Assembly: GCA_942491465.1 (NCBI GenBank)
Contig: CALOBA010000053.1
Span: forward strand, 1-45,500
Source: CALOBA01 sp942491465
GTDB lineage: Bacteria; Pseudomonadota; Gammaproteobacteria; Chromatiales; Chromatiaceae
DNA length: 45,500 nucleotides
Direction: 5' to 3'
Of the stretch, positions 7,839-18,428 are shown one piece after another; position 1 is the stretch's first letter; every line of letters starts with the position of its first letter. The translations under genes and the position numbers were made by a program. A model generated the notes under the pieces. That model was not told where the DNA came from, ran no database searches, and saw only the letters and a list, made by a program, of their open reading frames with translations.

Positions 7839-9626
7839 ATGAGCATACCCGTCTCGACCGTCCTCTTCGCCATTCGCGCCGGAGTCAAGCTCTACGGTGC
7901 CGGACGCCGCGCCTTCGCCGACGCCACCAAAGACAAGGTGTTGCAGCTTCCGCTCCCCAAATCGGATGCCAGTGCGCCGGATGCGGCCTTGTTCTGGTTC
8001 ACCTCCAGTCCAGTCGGCAAACAGGCGGTCGAGGAGATCGGCGACAGCAGCCGGCTCGCCGCGCTGGTGAAAGCCGCTGCATTGACGCCGGACGAGGAAC
8101 AGGAGCTGGTTGAGATCTACCGGGCCGTCCGCCCGCTCTATATCCCCGAAGACGCCGTCGCACTTGCGCCCGGCGAGCAGACCTGGGATGTCGCGACCCT
8201 CGGCGCCGTCCTGACGATTCGGCAATGGTCCAAAGAGGCGCCGGCCGATCATCCCTCGCCGCTGCAAACGGTGGCGGGCGCACTGGTCGAGATCGCCGTC
8301 GACTACTTCGTCAGCACCCCCGGCGCGGTGGATGAGCAGCGCCCGGAGGGGCGTGCGATCAAGGCGTTTCTGGAGGCGATCGACGACACCAGCTTCAGTG
8401 AGACGCCACTGCCGCTGATCGCACCCGGGCTCTTTGTCGCCCTGCTCGACAGCGTTTCCGCGCACCCCGACCTGATTGCCGGCGGACCGAAGGAAGCGCG
8501 GTTTGTCGGCGAGGTCACCACGAGCCTGTCTACGTCCATCACCGCCGTGTTGGACGCCGATGGCATGACCGAGGCCGGCAAGACCGAGCTATTGGAGCAG
8601 CGCTGGCCGGAGTTGCTCGCGCGTGCCTTCTTCGAGGGTGGCGCGCAGACCATCCTGGCGCATCCGACGACCTATCTGGGTGCCAAGGCCGGGGCGGAGA
8701 GCACGGTCGTCGGCGAGCTGATCTCCACCTTCACCGGGCTGGTGCTGACCGAGGACAGCCTGGACCTGCGTGCGGTGCTTTCGAGCGACGGCCTTGAGAC
8801 CATGGTCCGCGCCGCACTGACGGCAGTTGCCGACAACCCGGGCGTGATCGATCTCGGCGAGGGCAACGAGGGCTTCGAGCAGGTCATGGTGCAGGTGATT
8901 GCGGCGCTGCCGTCGCGCGATCACCTGTTCGCGGTGGATCTCCTCCCCGAGCTCGTGGCGCTGGTGTTGGAGAAGACATCGGCAAACCTGCCGCTGATCC
9001 TGGCACACGACGGCAAGGACCCGCGCAAGAATCTGGTGATCGTCGCGACGGCCTCGCTGCTGAGCGCCCTGTCGGACAGCAGCGAGCAGCGCTGGGAGCC
9101 ACCCCTGTCCCAGTCCCAGGTCCTTGCCATCGTCGAGGCCGCGCTCGCAGAGGTGGTGAGCAATCCTGCCTGGCTCGTGCGCGACATCGCCGGCGACGAC
9201 CCGGTCCTGAATATCGCGCTGAATGCCGCGCTGGCGTCCCTGGCGAAGGTGGGTGACGAGCACCTCAGCGGCGAGCTGATGGTGCGCACCTTACAGACGT
9301 CGATCGCCGCCGTTGGCGCCAACCTGATCCTCGTGAAGGCCTTGCCGACTCCCGCCCAACCCGGGGCCGAGATTGCATTGACGCAGGTGCTTGATCTCGT
9401 CTTCGATCAACTCTTGCACAAGCCCCGGTCGGCGGAGATCAAATGGCGCCTGGCCAGTGCCGGCGCGCTGTCTGCGGTGATCGAGACCGCACTCGATGCG
9501 CTGGTGCGCCACGACCCGAGCGAAGCCCACATCGAAGTCCTGCAGCAAGGCATTGAAGAGCTGGTGGCTGGCGGCATCGCCCTTGATCAGCTCGCCGACA
9601 TCCTCGAACAGCGCCTCGCCGCCTAA
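7839..9626 (+). CDS. Large all-helical protein of unknown function
   Basis: The start at 7839 (MSIPVSTVLFAIRAG) is chosen because GGAG lies seven bases upstream; an ATG at 7788 would add 17 poorly supported residues. The protein has 595 residues, is acidic and Ala/Leu-rich, and shows a long series of amphipathic helices with a loose repeat feel (for example LVLTEDSLDLRAVLSSDGL). I recognise no enzyme motif or signal peptide; the first 20 residues are mildly hydrophobic and could insert in or lie on a membrane. It sits 180 bases after the peptidoglycan hydrolase gene and 20 bases before the lipoprotein gene, so it is probably co-expressed with the latter. It may be a structural or scaffold protein of an envelope or injection-type apparatus, but that is speculation. 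Confidence 0.75.
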   Translation: MSIPVSTVLFAIRAGVKLYGAGRRAFADATKDKVLQLPLPKSDASAPDAALFWFTSSPVGKQAVEEIGDSSRLAALVKAAALTPDEEQELVEIYRAVRPLYIPEDAVALAPGEQTWDVATLGAVLTIRQWSKEAPADHPSPLQTVAGALVEIAVDYFVSTPGAVDEQRPEGRAIKAFLEAIDDTSFSETPLPLIAPGLFVALLDSVSAHPDLIAGGPKEARFVGEVTTSLSTSITAVLDADGMTEAGKTELLEQRWPELLARAFFEGGAQTILAHPTTYLGAKAGAESTVVGELISTFTGLVLTEDSLDLRAVLSSDGLETMVRAALTAVADNPGVIDLGEGNEGFEQVMVQVIAALPSRDHLFAVDLLPELVALVLEKTSANLPLILAHDGKDPRKNLVIVATASLLSALSDSSEQRWEPPLSQSQVLAIVEAALAEVVSNPAWLVRDIAGDDPVLNIALNAALASLAKVGDEHLSGELMVRTLQTSIAAVGANLILVKALPTPAQPGAEIALTQVLDLVFDQLLHKPRSAEIKWRLASAGALSAVIETALDALVRHDPSEAHIEVLQQGIEELVAGGIALDQLADILEQRLAA

Positions 9627-9646
9627 CCAGCAACGGAGACCACCTC

Positions 9647-10552
9647 ATGCCTAGCAAGCACCATTCGAAAAGCCGCCTCTGGCTTACCATCGTCTTGGTC
9701 CAGCTGCTGCTCGCCGGCTGCTCGACCGCGACGCTGCGCGAGGCGCAGCAACACTTCTCCGCGGGCGCCAGTGCGGAGAACGGCCAAACGATCGCCGCGC
9801 TGATGCGCTACGAGCTTGGCACCACCGAGGTCGCGATCCAGCAGGCCGAAACCGAATACCGGTTGGCCTGCGACATCGTAGACGAGGCAATCACCCAAAA
9901 GGGCGAGACGCTGCGTGCGGATCGGCTGCTCGGCACCGCCGAGATGCTCCGCGTCTACAGCAGGTGGCGTCTGCTTGCCCTGGAGGGGGGTGAATCCGAC
10001 GTCGGCACCGGCGCTTGCCGCCTCGACTATGATGCCGTGTCGAATGCGTCGAGGCAGATCAGGACGCAACACGACCAAGGGCAGATCAGTCTCGGCGCAA
10101 GGGATGCCGCGATGGCGGACGCTATGCCCGGGTTTCTTGATCTGGAGCGGGCCCGCAATGCGGCTGCGGCCGGCGATTGGACTGCGGCAAACGAACGCTT
10201 CTGCAGCGCAATTCGCATCCAGGATAAGGCGGCACGCGCAGCACCGAGTGACCATAGCGTGCGCACCTACCTATACCTGGCCCAGATCCAAGGGATCGGG
10301 TCTTGGCAGAGCGCGGTCCGACGATTGTCGACCGATGTACCGACCCGCAATCGAAGGTTCGGCGAGATTCGAGCGTTTGCGGGGCCTGCGGTCTGTGGCC
10401 TGAGCAAGGCCGCGAAAGCCCGGGAGCCCAGCGGCAAGGGAGCGCTGACGACACTGATGCGCAATCAGCTCGTCAGTGTGGGGCTCGACACCGGCTTTGA
10501 CTGCGCTTCGTCCTTGGACCTGCCGGCGACCTGTCCGGACAAGTCGCGTTAA
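9647..10552 (+). CDS. Predicted lipoprotein of unknown function
   Basis: The start has GGAG ten bases upstream. The 301-residue protein has a clear lipoprotein signal: a basic N-terminus, then LTIVLVQLLLAGC with C25 as the lipidation site. The remainder is soluble and largely helical, with tetratricopeptide-like alternation (ALMRYELGTTEVAIQQAE; DLERARNAAAAGDWTAANER), but no named domain is recognised. Residues after C25 are STAT, without an aspartate at +2, so outer-membrane sorting is likely. It is the last gene of the three-gene set with the hydrolase and helical protein, which suggests an envelope-related role. Confidence 0.8.
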   Translation: MPSKHHSKSRLWLTIVLVQLLLAGCSTATLREAQQHFSAGASAENGQTIAALMRYELGTTEVAIQQAETEYRLACDIVDEAITQKGETLRADRLLGTAEMLRVYSRWRLLALEGGESDVGTGACRLDYDAVSNASRQIRTQHDQGQISLGARDAAMADAMPGFLDLERARNAAAAGDWTAANERFCSAIRIQDKAARAAPSDHSVRTYLYLAQIQGIGSWQSAVRRLSTDVPTRNRRFGEIRAFAGPAVCGLSKAAKAREPSGKGALTTLMRNQLVSVGLDTGFDCASSLDLPATCPDKSR

Positions 10553-10790
10553 GGCGATCGCCCGAAGGGGCTCGGCAACCGGTGCGGATTGTATCGCTTG
10601 CCACAGGCGGGGGGCCTGCGCCTTCAGCTCCTCGTCACGCTCGATGATGAGCGGGGCGAGGACGGTCTAAGACCCGCGGGAGCGGTGTTGCGAGGTGAGG
10701 GCCAAAAAAATCTGCCCGCCGGCGGTTGATCGCTCGCGGTGGCTTCGCTACCGTCTGCGCCAACAGCCGCAATCACCGAGGGCACGCTTG

Positions 10791-11783
10791 ATGAATGAAC
10801 GCACCGACGACCTACGAACCGTCCGCCTGCACAACGGCGTGGTGATGCCGACACTGGCCTTCGGCACCGCCTTCGGCGACTGGGTGGGCGCCACCGACTT
10901 CCAGGGCTTCCTGCCCGAGCAGGCATGGCGGGCGGTCTCCCTGGCGCTCGACAACGGCTACCGGGCCTTCGACGGTGCCCGCGCCTACGGCACCGAGCGC
11001 ATCGTCGGTACGCTGCTGGGACAACGCTTCGCCAGCGGTGAGCTGACGCGCGAGGCGCTGTTCATCACCACCAAGCTGGCGCACCCAGCGGCGCCGCCGC
11101 ATGTGAACATCTCCCACCGGCGCACCTGGGACGCGGACAAGGTGGAGGACATCGCCCAGCGGGTGCGCGACGATATGGCCGACACCTTGGACGACCTGGG
11201 CCTCGGCTACGTCGATCTGCTGCTGATGCACTGGCCCGGCGGCTTCGGCGCCTGCACCAGCCCCGATCCGGAGTTCCCGCGCAAGGCCCGCGCGATCATC
11301 TGGCGCACCTTCTGCGAGCTGGCCGACAAGGGCGCCGCGCGCGCCATCGGTGTGTCCAACTTCACCATCGACCACCTGCGCCAGCTGATGGAGGACGTGG
11401 CCGAGCCCGAGCGCCGGCCCACGGTCAACCAGGTCGAGATCCACCCGTACTGCCGCGACCCGAGGCTGGAGACCTTCTGCCGCGAGCAGGGTATCGTCGT
11501 CACCGCCTACGCCCCGTTCGCCAGCGGCGCCTTCGGCCTGCTGCATGACCCGGCACTGGCCGCCATCGCCGAGCGCCATGGCAAGACCATCGGCCAGATC
11601 GTGTTGCGCTGGCATGTGCAGAGCGGTCGCACCGCGCTGCCGAAGACCTCCAAGGCGCAGCGCATGGCCGAGAACCGCGCCATCTACGACTTCGCCCTCA
11701 GCGACGAGGAGCTGCGGGTGATCGATGCGCTGGGCGCCGGCGAGGCGCGGCGCACCTGCCCGGACCCGTCGAGCGTGATCTAA
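10791..11783 (+). CDS. Aldo/keto reductase
   Basis: This 330-residue NAD(P)H-dependent oxidoreductase of the aldo-keto reductase superfamily (TIM barrel) shows the catalytic tetrad D61 and Y66 in RAFDGARAYGTE, K95 in FITTKLAHP and H147 in DLLLMHWPGG. The cofactor-binding end is visible as LPKTSKAQRMAEN. The start at 10791 (MNERTDDLRT) follows GAGGG; earlier in-frame codons are Arg-rich and unlikely. It reduces an aldehyde or ketone to an alcohol; the substrate cannot be told from sequence. It stands alone between the lipoprotein and a convergent pseudouridine synthase gene. The 233 bases after it show no convincing gene. Confidence 0.9.
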   Translation: MNERTDDLRTVRLHNGVVMPTLAFGTAFGDWVGATDFQGFLPEQAWRAVSLALDNGYRAFDGARAYGTERIVGTLLGQRFASGELTREALFITTKLAHPAAPPHVNISHRRTWDADKVEDIAQRVRDDMADTLDDLGLGYVDLLLMHWPGGFGACTSPDPEFPRKARAIIWRTFCELADKGAARAIGVSNFTIDHLRQLMEDVAEPERRPTVNQVEIHPYCRDPRLETFCREQGIVVTAYAPFASGAFGLLHDPALAAIAERHGKTIGQIVLRWHVQSGRTALPKTSKAQRMAENRAIYDFALSDEELRVIDALGAGEARRTCPDPSSVI

Positions 11784-12016
11784 CGCGCCGTTTCCACCTT
11801 GGCTGCCGTCGAGCCGGACCGTGACGGGCGTTGGCGGTTGCCTGCGCTGATGCGCGAGCATTTGCTCAAGGACCTGGACGCGGCGCTGCGCGGTGAGCTG
11901 GAGGCATTCCTGTTCGACTGGTGCGATGCGCGTTGTCAGCCGATCAGCAATCCCTCGCGTTCGCATTTCAGGTCGGTCATGGCAGGTCTTTTCGGGGTGA
12001 CGAGTGAAGGTACGCG

Positions 12017-12985
12017 CTAGCCTACACCCGGCATCCAGGGTGAATGCGTGACAGGGCATCCGGGCGTGCCGTCGGCAGGGGTTGGGCGAGGATATGGGCC
12101 GAGCTGCGGGCGCAGTTCCTCCGGCAGGGCGTAGTGCCGGCTTGCCGAGGTCAACGGGCATCGGAAGTCGAGCCTGACCGCCGTCAGCATCAGGTCGACC
12201 TCGGCGTTGGGACCGTCGGGATCGTACAGGCGATCGCCGAGGACCGGCAGGCCGATGCCGGCGAGATGGCGGCGGATCTGATGCTTGCGACCGGTCTCGA
12301 TACGCACCTCCAGCAGGGAGTGCTCCGGGTCGTTGCGGGTCTGGAGCAGCCGCAGGTGTGAGACGGCGGTGCGCGCATCAAGGGGGGTGTCGATGCGCAG
12401 CTCGCGGCACCCCGCCGGCAGCCGACCGCGCACCACGACCTGGTAGCGTTTTTCGATGGCGCGCTCTCGAAACAGCGCGCTCAGGGCCGCCGCGGCACGC
12501 TTGCCGTGGGCCAACAGCATCAGCCCGCTCGCGGCGCGATCCAGCCGGTGGATGGTGAACGCGGGCCGTTGCGGGCTCAGGCGCAGCTCGGCCCAACGCC
12601 CGAGGGTGGTGTGATCGCCCCAGCGCGAGCCCTGGGAGCGCATGCCGTAGGGCTTGTGCCAGACCGTGTAGTCGCCCTCATCGGCGAGCAGCAACGGTGG
12701 CGGCGGTTGCTCGGCCAAGACCTGCGAGTCGTAGTAGAGGTGCAGCCGGTCGCCGAGGCGCAGCTCACCGGCGTGACGGCGCAGGCGGCGGGTGCCGCGA
12801 CCGCGACTGAGCCAGACTGCACCCTTGGCCATGGCGTCCTTGACGCTCGACTGCGCGAGCCCGGCGGCCGATGCCAGCAGTGCCGACGGCTTGGCGCGCA
12901 ACCTGGCGGCGTCGATCTCGAGATGGATCTCCCGCCCACCGGGCGCCGTTTCAGCGCCGGTGCAATCTTGCGTGTGTGACGACAT
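12017..12985 (-). CDS. RluA-family RNA pseudouridine synthase
   Basis: The 322-residue protein has an N-terminal region of about 90 residues resembling an S4-type RNA-binding fold (AAGLAQSSVKDAMAKGAVWL), then the RluA catalytic domain with D149 in the signature HRLDRAASGLML and the later RIETGRKHQIRRHL. It isomerises a specific uridine in rRNA or tRNA to pseudouridine. It differs from the RluD in this window by a less canonical active-site stretch (RAASG instead of KDTSG), so the exact target is not assigned. It is convergent with the aldo/keto reductase gene and lies 37 bases from the start of the divergent... strand-matched GlcG/HbpS-like gene's stop at 13023. Confidence 0.88.
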   Translation of the reverse strand: MSSHTQDCTGAETAPGGREIHLEIDAARLRAKPSALLASAAGLAQSSVKDAMAKGAVWLSRGRGTRRLRRHAGELRLGDRLHLYYDSQVLAEQPPPPLLLADEGDYTVWHKPYGMRSQGSRWGDHTTLGRWAELRLSPQRPAFTIHRLDRAASGLMLLAHGKRAAAALSALFRERAIEKRYQVVVRGRLPAGCRELRIDTPLDARTAVSHLRLLQTRNDPEHSLLEVRIETGRKHQIRRHLAGIGLPVLGDRLYDPDGPNAEVDLMLTAVRLDFRCPLTSASRHYALPEELRPQLGPYPRPTPADGTPGCPVTHSPWMPGVG

Positions 12986-13022
12986 CCCGATAGGGGCCGA
13001 TCAGCAGCGTTTGATGACGCGG

Positions 13023-13517
13023 CTACATGGCCATCTCCAGGTCGTCCTGCACGGCATCGACGCCGGCCTGGGCGCATTCCTCATCGGTCTCGCCGGCGGG
13101 GGCACCGCTGACGCCGACGCCGCCGACCAGGGAGCCGCCGACCTCGATGGTGACGCCGCCGGCGGACATGACCAGGAAGTCCTGGCGACCGACGGCGGTG
13201 TCGGCGCGGGGCTCAAGCGCCGAGGTGGCGGCGTTGAAGTTGGCGGCGGTGTAGGCCTTCTTGTAGCTGATGGGGATCGTAATGGGGGCGGCGATGGTGT
13301 CGCGCAGCTGGGCCTGGATGACGCCGTCGCGGTCGACGACGGTGACGCCGATCTGGATGCCCTTCTCGCGGCAGGCGTCGATGGCGCCCTGGGCGATGCT
13401 CTGGGCGGTCTGCAGCGACAGGCGCTTGACCGAGACCATCATCGGGTCTTCGGCCAGGGCCGGGGTGGCCAGGCCGAGGGCGGTGGTGGCGATAAGGGCG
13501 CGGGTGATCCGACGCAT
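13023..13517 (-). CDS. Secreted GlcG/HbpS-like (heme-binding family) protein
   Basis: The start at 13517 has GGAGGAG close upstream. The 164-residue protein carries a Sec signal peptide (MRRITRALIATTALG, cleavage after ATPALA), so it is periplasmic. The mature part is the GlcG/HbpS/PduO-C fold: SLQTAQSIAQGAIDACREKG, VTVVDRDG and the glycine-rich VEVGGSLVGGVGVSGAPAG-type loop near the C-terminus. Family members include heme-binding sensors and proteins of unclear function beside oxidoreductase genes. The upstream gene on this strand is ispG, 243 bases away, so it probably has its own promoter. Ligand unknown. Confidence 0.85.
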   Translation of the reverse strand: MRRITRALIATTALGLATPALAEDPMMVSVKRLSLQTAQSIAQGAIDACREKGIQIGVTVVDRDGVIQAQLRDTIAAPITIPISYKKAYTAANFNAATSALEPRADTAVGRQDFLVMSAGGVTIEVGGSLVGGVGVSGAPAGETDEECAQAGVDAVQDDLEMAM

Positions 13518-13760
13518 GGGGCTCCTCCGGTGGTGGTTTGGACGGGTATGAACGATCAGCTTGGGGTCTCGTGGCCAAGCCCCTTCATGGTGGCGACCGG
13601 GGCAGGACTTCAAGCCGGCGCAAGACGCACGGCATCCAGCATGCGTCTCGCGTGGTTCCCGGCAAGGCGCTTTGATGCGGAATGGTCGTTCCGCAACGGG
13701 GCCGCCGGTCGCCCTGGTGGGCGACACGCCGACCGGGCGGACCGAGGGGCAGCCGGGGGG

Positions 13761-14987
<1,227 letters not shown>

Positions 14988-15211
14988 GGGTGACCTCTCA
15001 ATCTAATCAAATGCGTTGCCGTTGTCGTCGTCGAGCATCCACAGGCCGCCGCCGCGGCGAACAGGCCTGACGCCCGAGTGTCGACCGGGGCCGACGACAA
15101 TGATAGGGCAGACGGGCATGATCACGCCAAGGGCCGGCGCAGGCAATCGATCGCCCGTGCCCCAGGCGGCATCTGTTCACGGGGAGCATCCCCGAAAATC
15201 TCGACCTCGCC

Positions 15212-17986
15212 CTAGCTTGAGGCGCGCGGAAAGCGCATCCGGAATCGGCTGCCGGCGGCGCCGGTCTCCTCCAGGCTCAGGGTGCCGCCCAAGCTCTTGA
15301 CGATACCCAGGGAGACCGACAGACCCAGCCCCGTCCCCTGACCGACCGGCTTGGTGGTGAAGAACGGATCGAAGATCCGCCGCTGCACGCCGGCGGGCAC
15401 CCCTTGGCCGCTGTCGGCGACGTCAAGCCAGACCGCTTGCGCATTGCTGCCGGCGCTGACGCGTATCCAGTGCCCCGACGGCCTCGCCGAGTCGCCCTCT
15501 ACGTCCTGCACGCTGCCGACGGCATCGCGCGCATTGATCATCAGGTTGAGACACACCTGCTGAAGCTGGTCACCGTCGGCGAGAATCCGCGGCAGCCCGT
15601 CATCCAGCGCATCGTCGAGGACGATGTGGCGCATGCGCAGATCGGCCTCCACCAGCTCCATGGCGCGGCGGGCGGTCTCGGCCAGGTCCACCGGGTCCAG
15701 ACCCGACTCGCGGCGAGAGCGGGCATAGTTGAGCAGCCGCGAGACGATCTCCTTGATGCGTCCGAGCTCCCGCTCGGCCTTGCCGAGGGCCTTGGCCACC
15801 TTGCCGTCGCTCCGCTCCTCGGCATATTGCAGGTAGTTGAGGACGCCCATCAGCGGGTTGTTGATCTCATGGGTCAGACCGGCCACCAGGGTGCCCAGCG
15901 AGCTCAGCTTCTCGTTCTGGATCATGGCCGCCTGGGCCGCCTCCAGCGCCGCAGTGCGCTCGCGCACCCGCACCTCAAGGCGTTCATTGCTCTCGCGCAG
16001 GGCCTGCTCGGCGCGGCGCTGCTCGGTGACGTCGATACCGACGGCGATCAGATAGTGGGGCTCGCCCGCATCATCGCGGATCAGCTCGTCGTACCAGGAG
16101 ATGTCGCGCAGGGTGCCGTCGCGGGTCAGGATCTGATTGACGTTGCCGGTGGTGCGGTGGGTGGCGATGGCGGTGGCGAAGATGCGATGGACCTGCTCGC
16201 GCTCGGGCGGCGGCACACAGGTGTCGATCCAGTTGCGACCGACCAGCTCCCCGGGCGACCAGCCCGTGAGCTTTTCCAGATAAGGGTTGCAGTTGATGAC
16301 CCGCGCCGCCGGGTCCAGCACCAGGATCAGCGCCTGGGCGGCGTTGACCACGGCCTCGATGAACGCCTTCTCCTCCTTCAGCGCCTGCTCGGCGGCCCGC
16401 ACCTCGGTGACGTCGCGGGTCGAGCCCCGCAGACCGGCGTAACGGCCGTCGTCGGTAAACATGGGGTGATCGACCCGGCGCAGCCAGCGCTCCGCACCAT
16501 CGGCACGGCGGATGCGGTACTCCAGCTCCCGGGCACGACCGGTCTCGGTGATGCCCGCCATGTGCGCCTGCCACTGCGTGCGGTCGGCGGGGTGGACGAT
16601 GCGCCCCAACAGCCGCGCGTTGCGCAGGAAGTCCTGCAGCGCGTGCCCGGTGATCCGTTCACAGGCCGGTGAGCTGTAGCGCAGCCTGCCGTCGGCGTCG
16701 ATCCAGGTCTCCCAGTCGTAGGTGTAGTCGGCGATGTTGCGATAGCGCGCCTCGGCCTCGCGCAGGGCCTGCTCGACGCGCTTGCGGGCGTCGATGTCGT
16801 GAATCTGGCTGACCAAGTAGCGCGGCTCGCCGGCCTCGTCGCGCACCAACGAGACCGACAGCAGCACCCAAATCTGAGCACGGTCCTTGCGCAGATAGCG
16901 CTTCTCCAGCTGGTAGCAGGGGATCTCGCCGCGACGCAGCCGCTCGAACAGGGCCAGATCGGCGTTGAGGTCTTCGGGGTGGGTGATGGTCTGAAAATCC
17001 GTCGCCAGCAGGGCGTCGCGATCGTAGCCGGTGATCCGGCACAGGGCCTCGTTGACCTTCAGCCAGCGCCCGTCCATGCCCACCAGCGCCATCCCCTGGG
17101 GGGCAGTCTCGAAGGCGCCGCGGAAGCGCGACTCACTCTCGGCCAGCTCGCGGGTGCGCTCCTTGAGGACGCGCTCCAGGTCGCGGCTGAGCGCGCGCAG
17201 CTCGCTGACCGCCTCGCGCTGATCGGTAATGTCGATATGGACACCGAAGATGCGCACCGGCCGCCCGTGCTCGCCGATCACCGCGATCCCCCGCGCCAGG
17301 ATCTGACGCCAGCCGCCGTCTCGATGACGGAGCCGAAAGGTCTCCTGCCAGACCGCCGCCGGGTCGTCGATGAAGGCGTGCAGATGCGACATCACCTGAT
17401 CCTGGTCCTCGGGGTGGATCAGTCCCGCCCAGGTATCGAAATGATTCGCCAGCTCCGCGTCCCGATAGCCGAGCTGGGCCTTCCAGCTCGGCGACAGCCA
17501 CAGCGTTTGTGCCGCAAGGTCCCAGTCCCAAATCCCGTCCAGGGTCGACTCCGCCAGCAGCCGAAAGCGCTGCTCACTGCGCTGGAGCTGGTCCTGGGCC
17601 GCCTGCTCGGCGCTGCGGTCGCTGAGACTGGCCAGGACAACGGCGATCTTGCCGTCGACATCGCGCTCACAGGCCACCGTCAGGTGGGTGTGCAGGACAT
17701 GGCCGTCCTTGCGCAGGAAGCGCTTGTTCAACGCATAGGCATCGGTCTCGCCGGCGAGCATGCACTCGAACTGCGCCATGTCCGCCTGCAGATCATCGGG
17801 GTGGGTCAAGTCCGCCCAAGTGGTCTGCTTGAGCTCGGGCTCGGTGTAGCCGAGCATCTCGCACAGCCGCGGATTGGCCTGCAGCCAGCCCTTCTCCGGG
17901 GAGGTCAGCGCCATCCCGATGTTGGCGTGCTCGAAATAGCGCTGGTAGAGGTCGGGGCTGGTCACGTTGCTGCTCCCATCGATCAT
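15212..17986 (-). CDS. Sensor histidine kinase with five PAS domains
   Basis: From the start at 17986 (MIDGSSNVTS) the protein has 924 residues. Five PAS/PAC units follow one another, each starting with a recognisable lead such as YQRYFEHANIGMAL, FRLLAESTLDGIWDWD, FRGAFETAPQGMALV, YRNIADYTYDWETWID and IEAVVNAAQALILV. A coiled linker leads to the HisKA domain with H706 in LTHEINNPL, then HATPase_c with NLMINARDAV, DSGQGVP and GTGLGLSV. There is no membrane segment or receiver domain, so it is a cytosolic kinase whose partner regulator is elsewhere. Longer starts (18037, 18148) exist but extend into the promoter region of the divergent ferritin-like gene. The PAS signals (redox, light, ligand) cannot be assigned; the fourth, with YDWETWIDADG, is a common PAS_3 type. 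Confidence 0.9.
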   Translation of the reverse strand: MIDGSSNVTSPDLYQRYFEHANIGMALTSPEKGWLQANPRLCEMLGYTEPELKQTTWADLTHPDDLQADMAQFECMLAGETDAYALNKRFLRKDGHVLHTHLTVACERDVDGKIAVVLASLSDRSAEQAAQDQLQRSEQRFRLLAESTLDGIWDWDLAAQTLWLSPSWKAQLGYRDAELANHFDTWAGLIHPEDQDQVMSHLHAFIDDPAAVWQETFRLRHRDGGWRQILARGIAVIGEHGRPVRIFGVHIDITDQREAVSELRALSRDLERVLKERTRELAESESRFRGAFETAPQGMALVGMDGRWLKVNEALCRITGYDRDALLATDFQTITHPEDLNADLALFERLRRGEIPCYQLEKRYLRKDRAQIWVLLSVSLVRDEAGEPRYLVSQIHDIDARKRVEQALREAEARYRNIADYTYDWETWIDADGRLRYSSPACERITGHALQDFLRNARLLGRIVHPADRTQWQAHMAGITETGRARELEYRIRRADGAERWLRRVDHPMFTDDGRYAGLRGSTRDVTEVRAAEQALKEEKAFIEAVVNAAQALILVLDPAARVINCNPYLEKLTGWSPGELVGRNWIDTCVPPPEREQVHRIFATAIATHRTTGNVNQILTRDGTLRDISWYDELIRDDAGEPHYLIAVGIDVTEQRRAEQALRESNERLEVRVRERTAALEAAQAAMIQNEKLSSLGTLVAGLTHEINNPLMGVLNYLQYAEERSDGKVAKALGKAERELGRIKEIVSRLLNYARSRRESGLDPVDLAETARRAMELVEADLRMRHIVLDDALDDGLPRILADGDQLQQVCLNLMINARDAVGSVQDVEGDSARPSGHWIRVSAGSNAQAVWLDVADSGQGVPAGVQRRIFDPFFTTKPVGQGTGLGLSVSLGIVKSLGGTLSLEETGAAGSRFRMRFPRASS

Positions 17987-18140
17987 TCGGCGGACAGTAT
18001 ACGTCCTTGCAGCCGGGCGAGGCCCGAGGTTCAGCATTGTGCCGAGCCCCACATCGCCGGACAATGCACCCGCGCCGGCAGTGACGTCGGCGGTATGCTG
18101 ATCCATCACATCAACCCACCCGACACAAGAGGACCCGCCC

Positions 18141-18428
18141 ATGGCCAACGAGGGGTATCACGAGCCCATCGCCGAGCTCAGCGACGAGACCCGCGACATG
18201 CACCGCGCCATCGTCTCGCTCATGGAGGAGTTGGAAGCGGTCGACTGGTACAACCAGCGCGCGGACGCCTGCAAGGATGCGGACCTGTCCGCCATCCTGG
18301 CCCATAACCGCGACGAAGAGAAGGAGCACGCGGCCATGCTGCTGGAGTGGATTCGCCGCCGCGACCCGAGCTTCGACAAGGAGCTGAAGGACTATCTGTT
18401 CACCGACAAGCCCATCGGCCATCACTGA
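18141..18428 (+). CDS. Encapsulated-ferritin-type (EncFtn) protein without cargo tail
   Basis: The 95-residue protein strongly resembles encapsulated ferritin: TRDMHRAIVSLMEELEAVDW and then NRDEEKEHAAMLLEW. The ferroxidase residues of the Rhodospirillum rubrum protein (E32, E62, H65, with W38 and Y39) correspond here to E30, E60, H63, W36 and Y37. EncFtn oxidises Fe(II) and forms an annular decamer that normally works inside an encapsulin shell, to which it is directed by a C-terminal tail. Here the chain ends YLFTDKPIGHH, with no such tail, and the next gene is a glycosyltransferase, not encapsulin. AGGA lies seven bases ahead of the start. It may store or detoxify iron outside a shell or use a shell encoded elsewhere. 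Confidence 0.92.
   Translation: MANEGYHEPIAELSDETRDMHRAIVSLMEELEAVDWYNQRADACKDADLSAILAHNRDEEKEHAAMLLEWIRRRDPSFDKELKDYLFTDKPIGHH

Noticed and set aside
5763..8465. Very long minus-strand open frame of 900 codons opposite the response regulator, hydrolase and helical genes
   Set aside because: Shadow of high-GC codon bias; no domain and crosses three well-supported plus-strand genes.
11799..12020. Small frame after the aldo/keto reductase gene (TTG start)
   Set aside because: Weak start, no ribosome site and no recognisable protein; treated as noncoding, though a remnant cannot be excluded.
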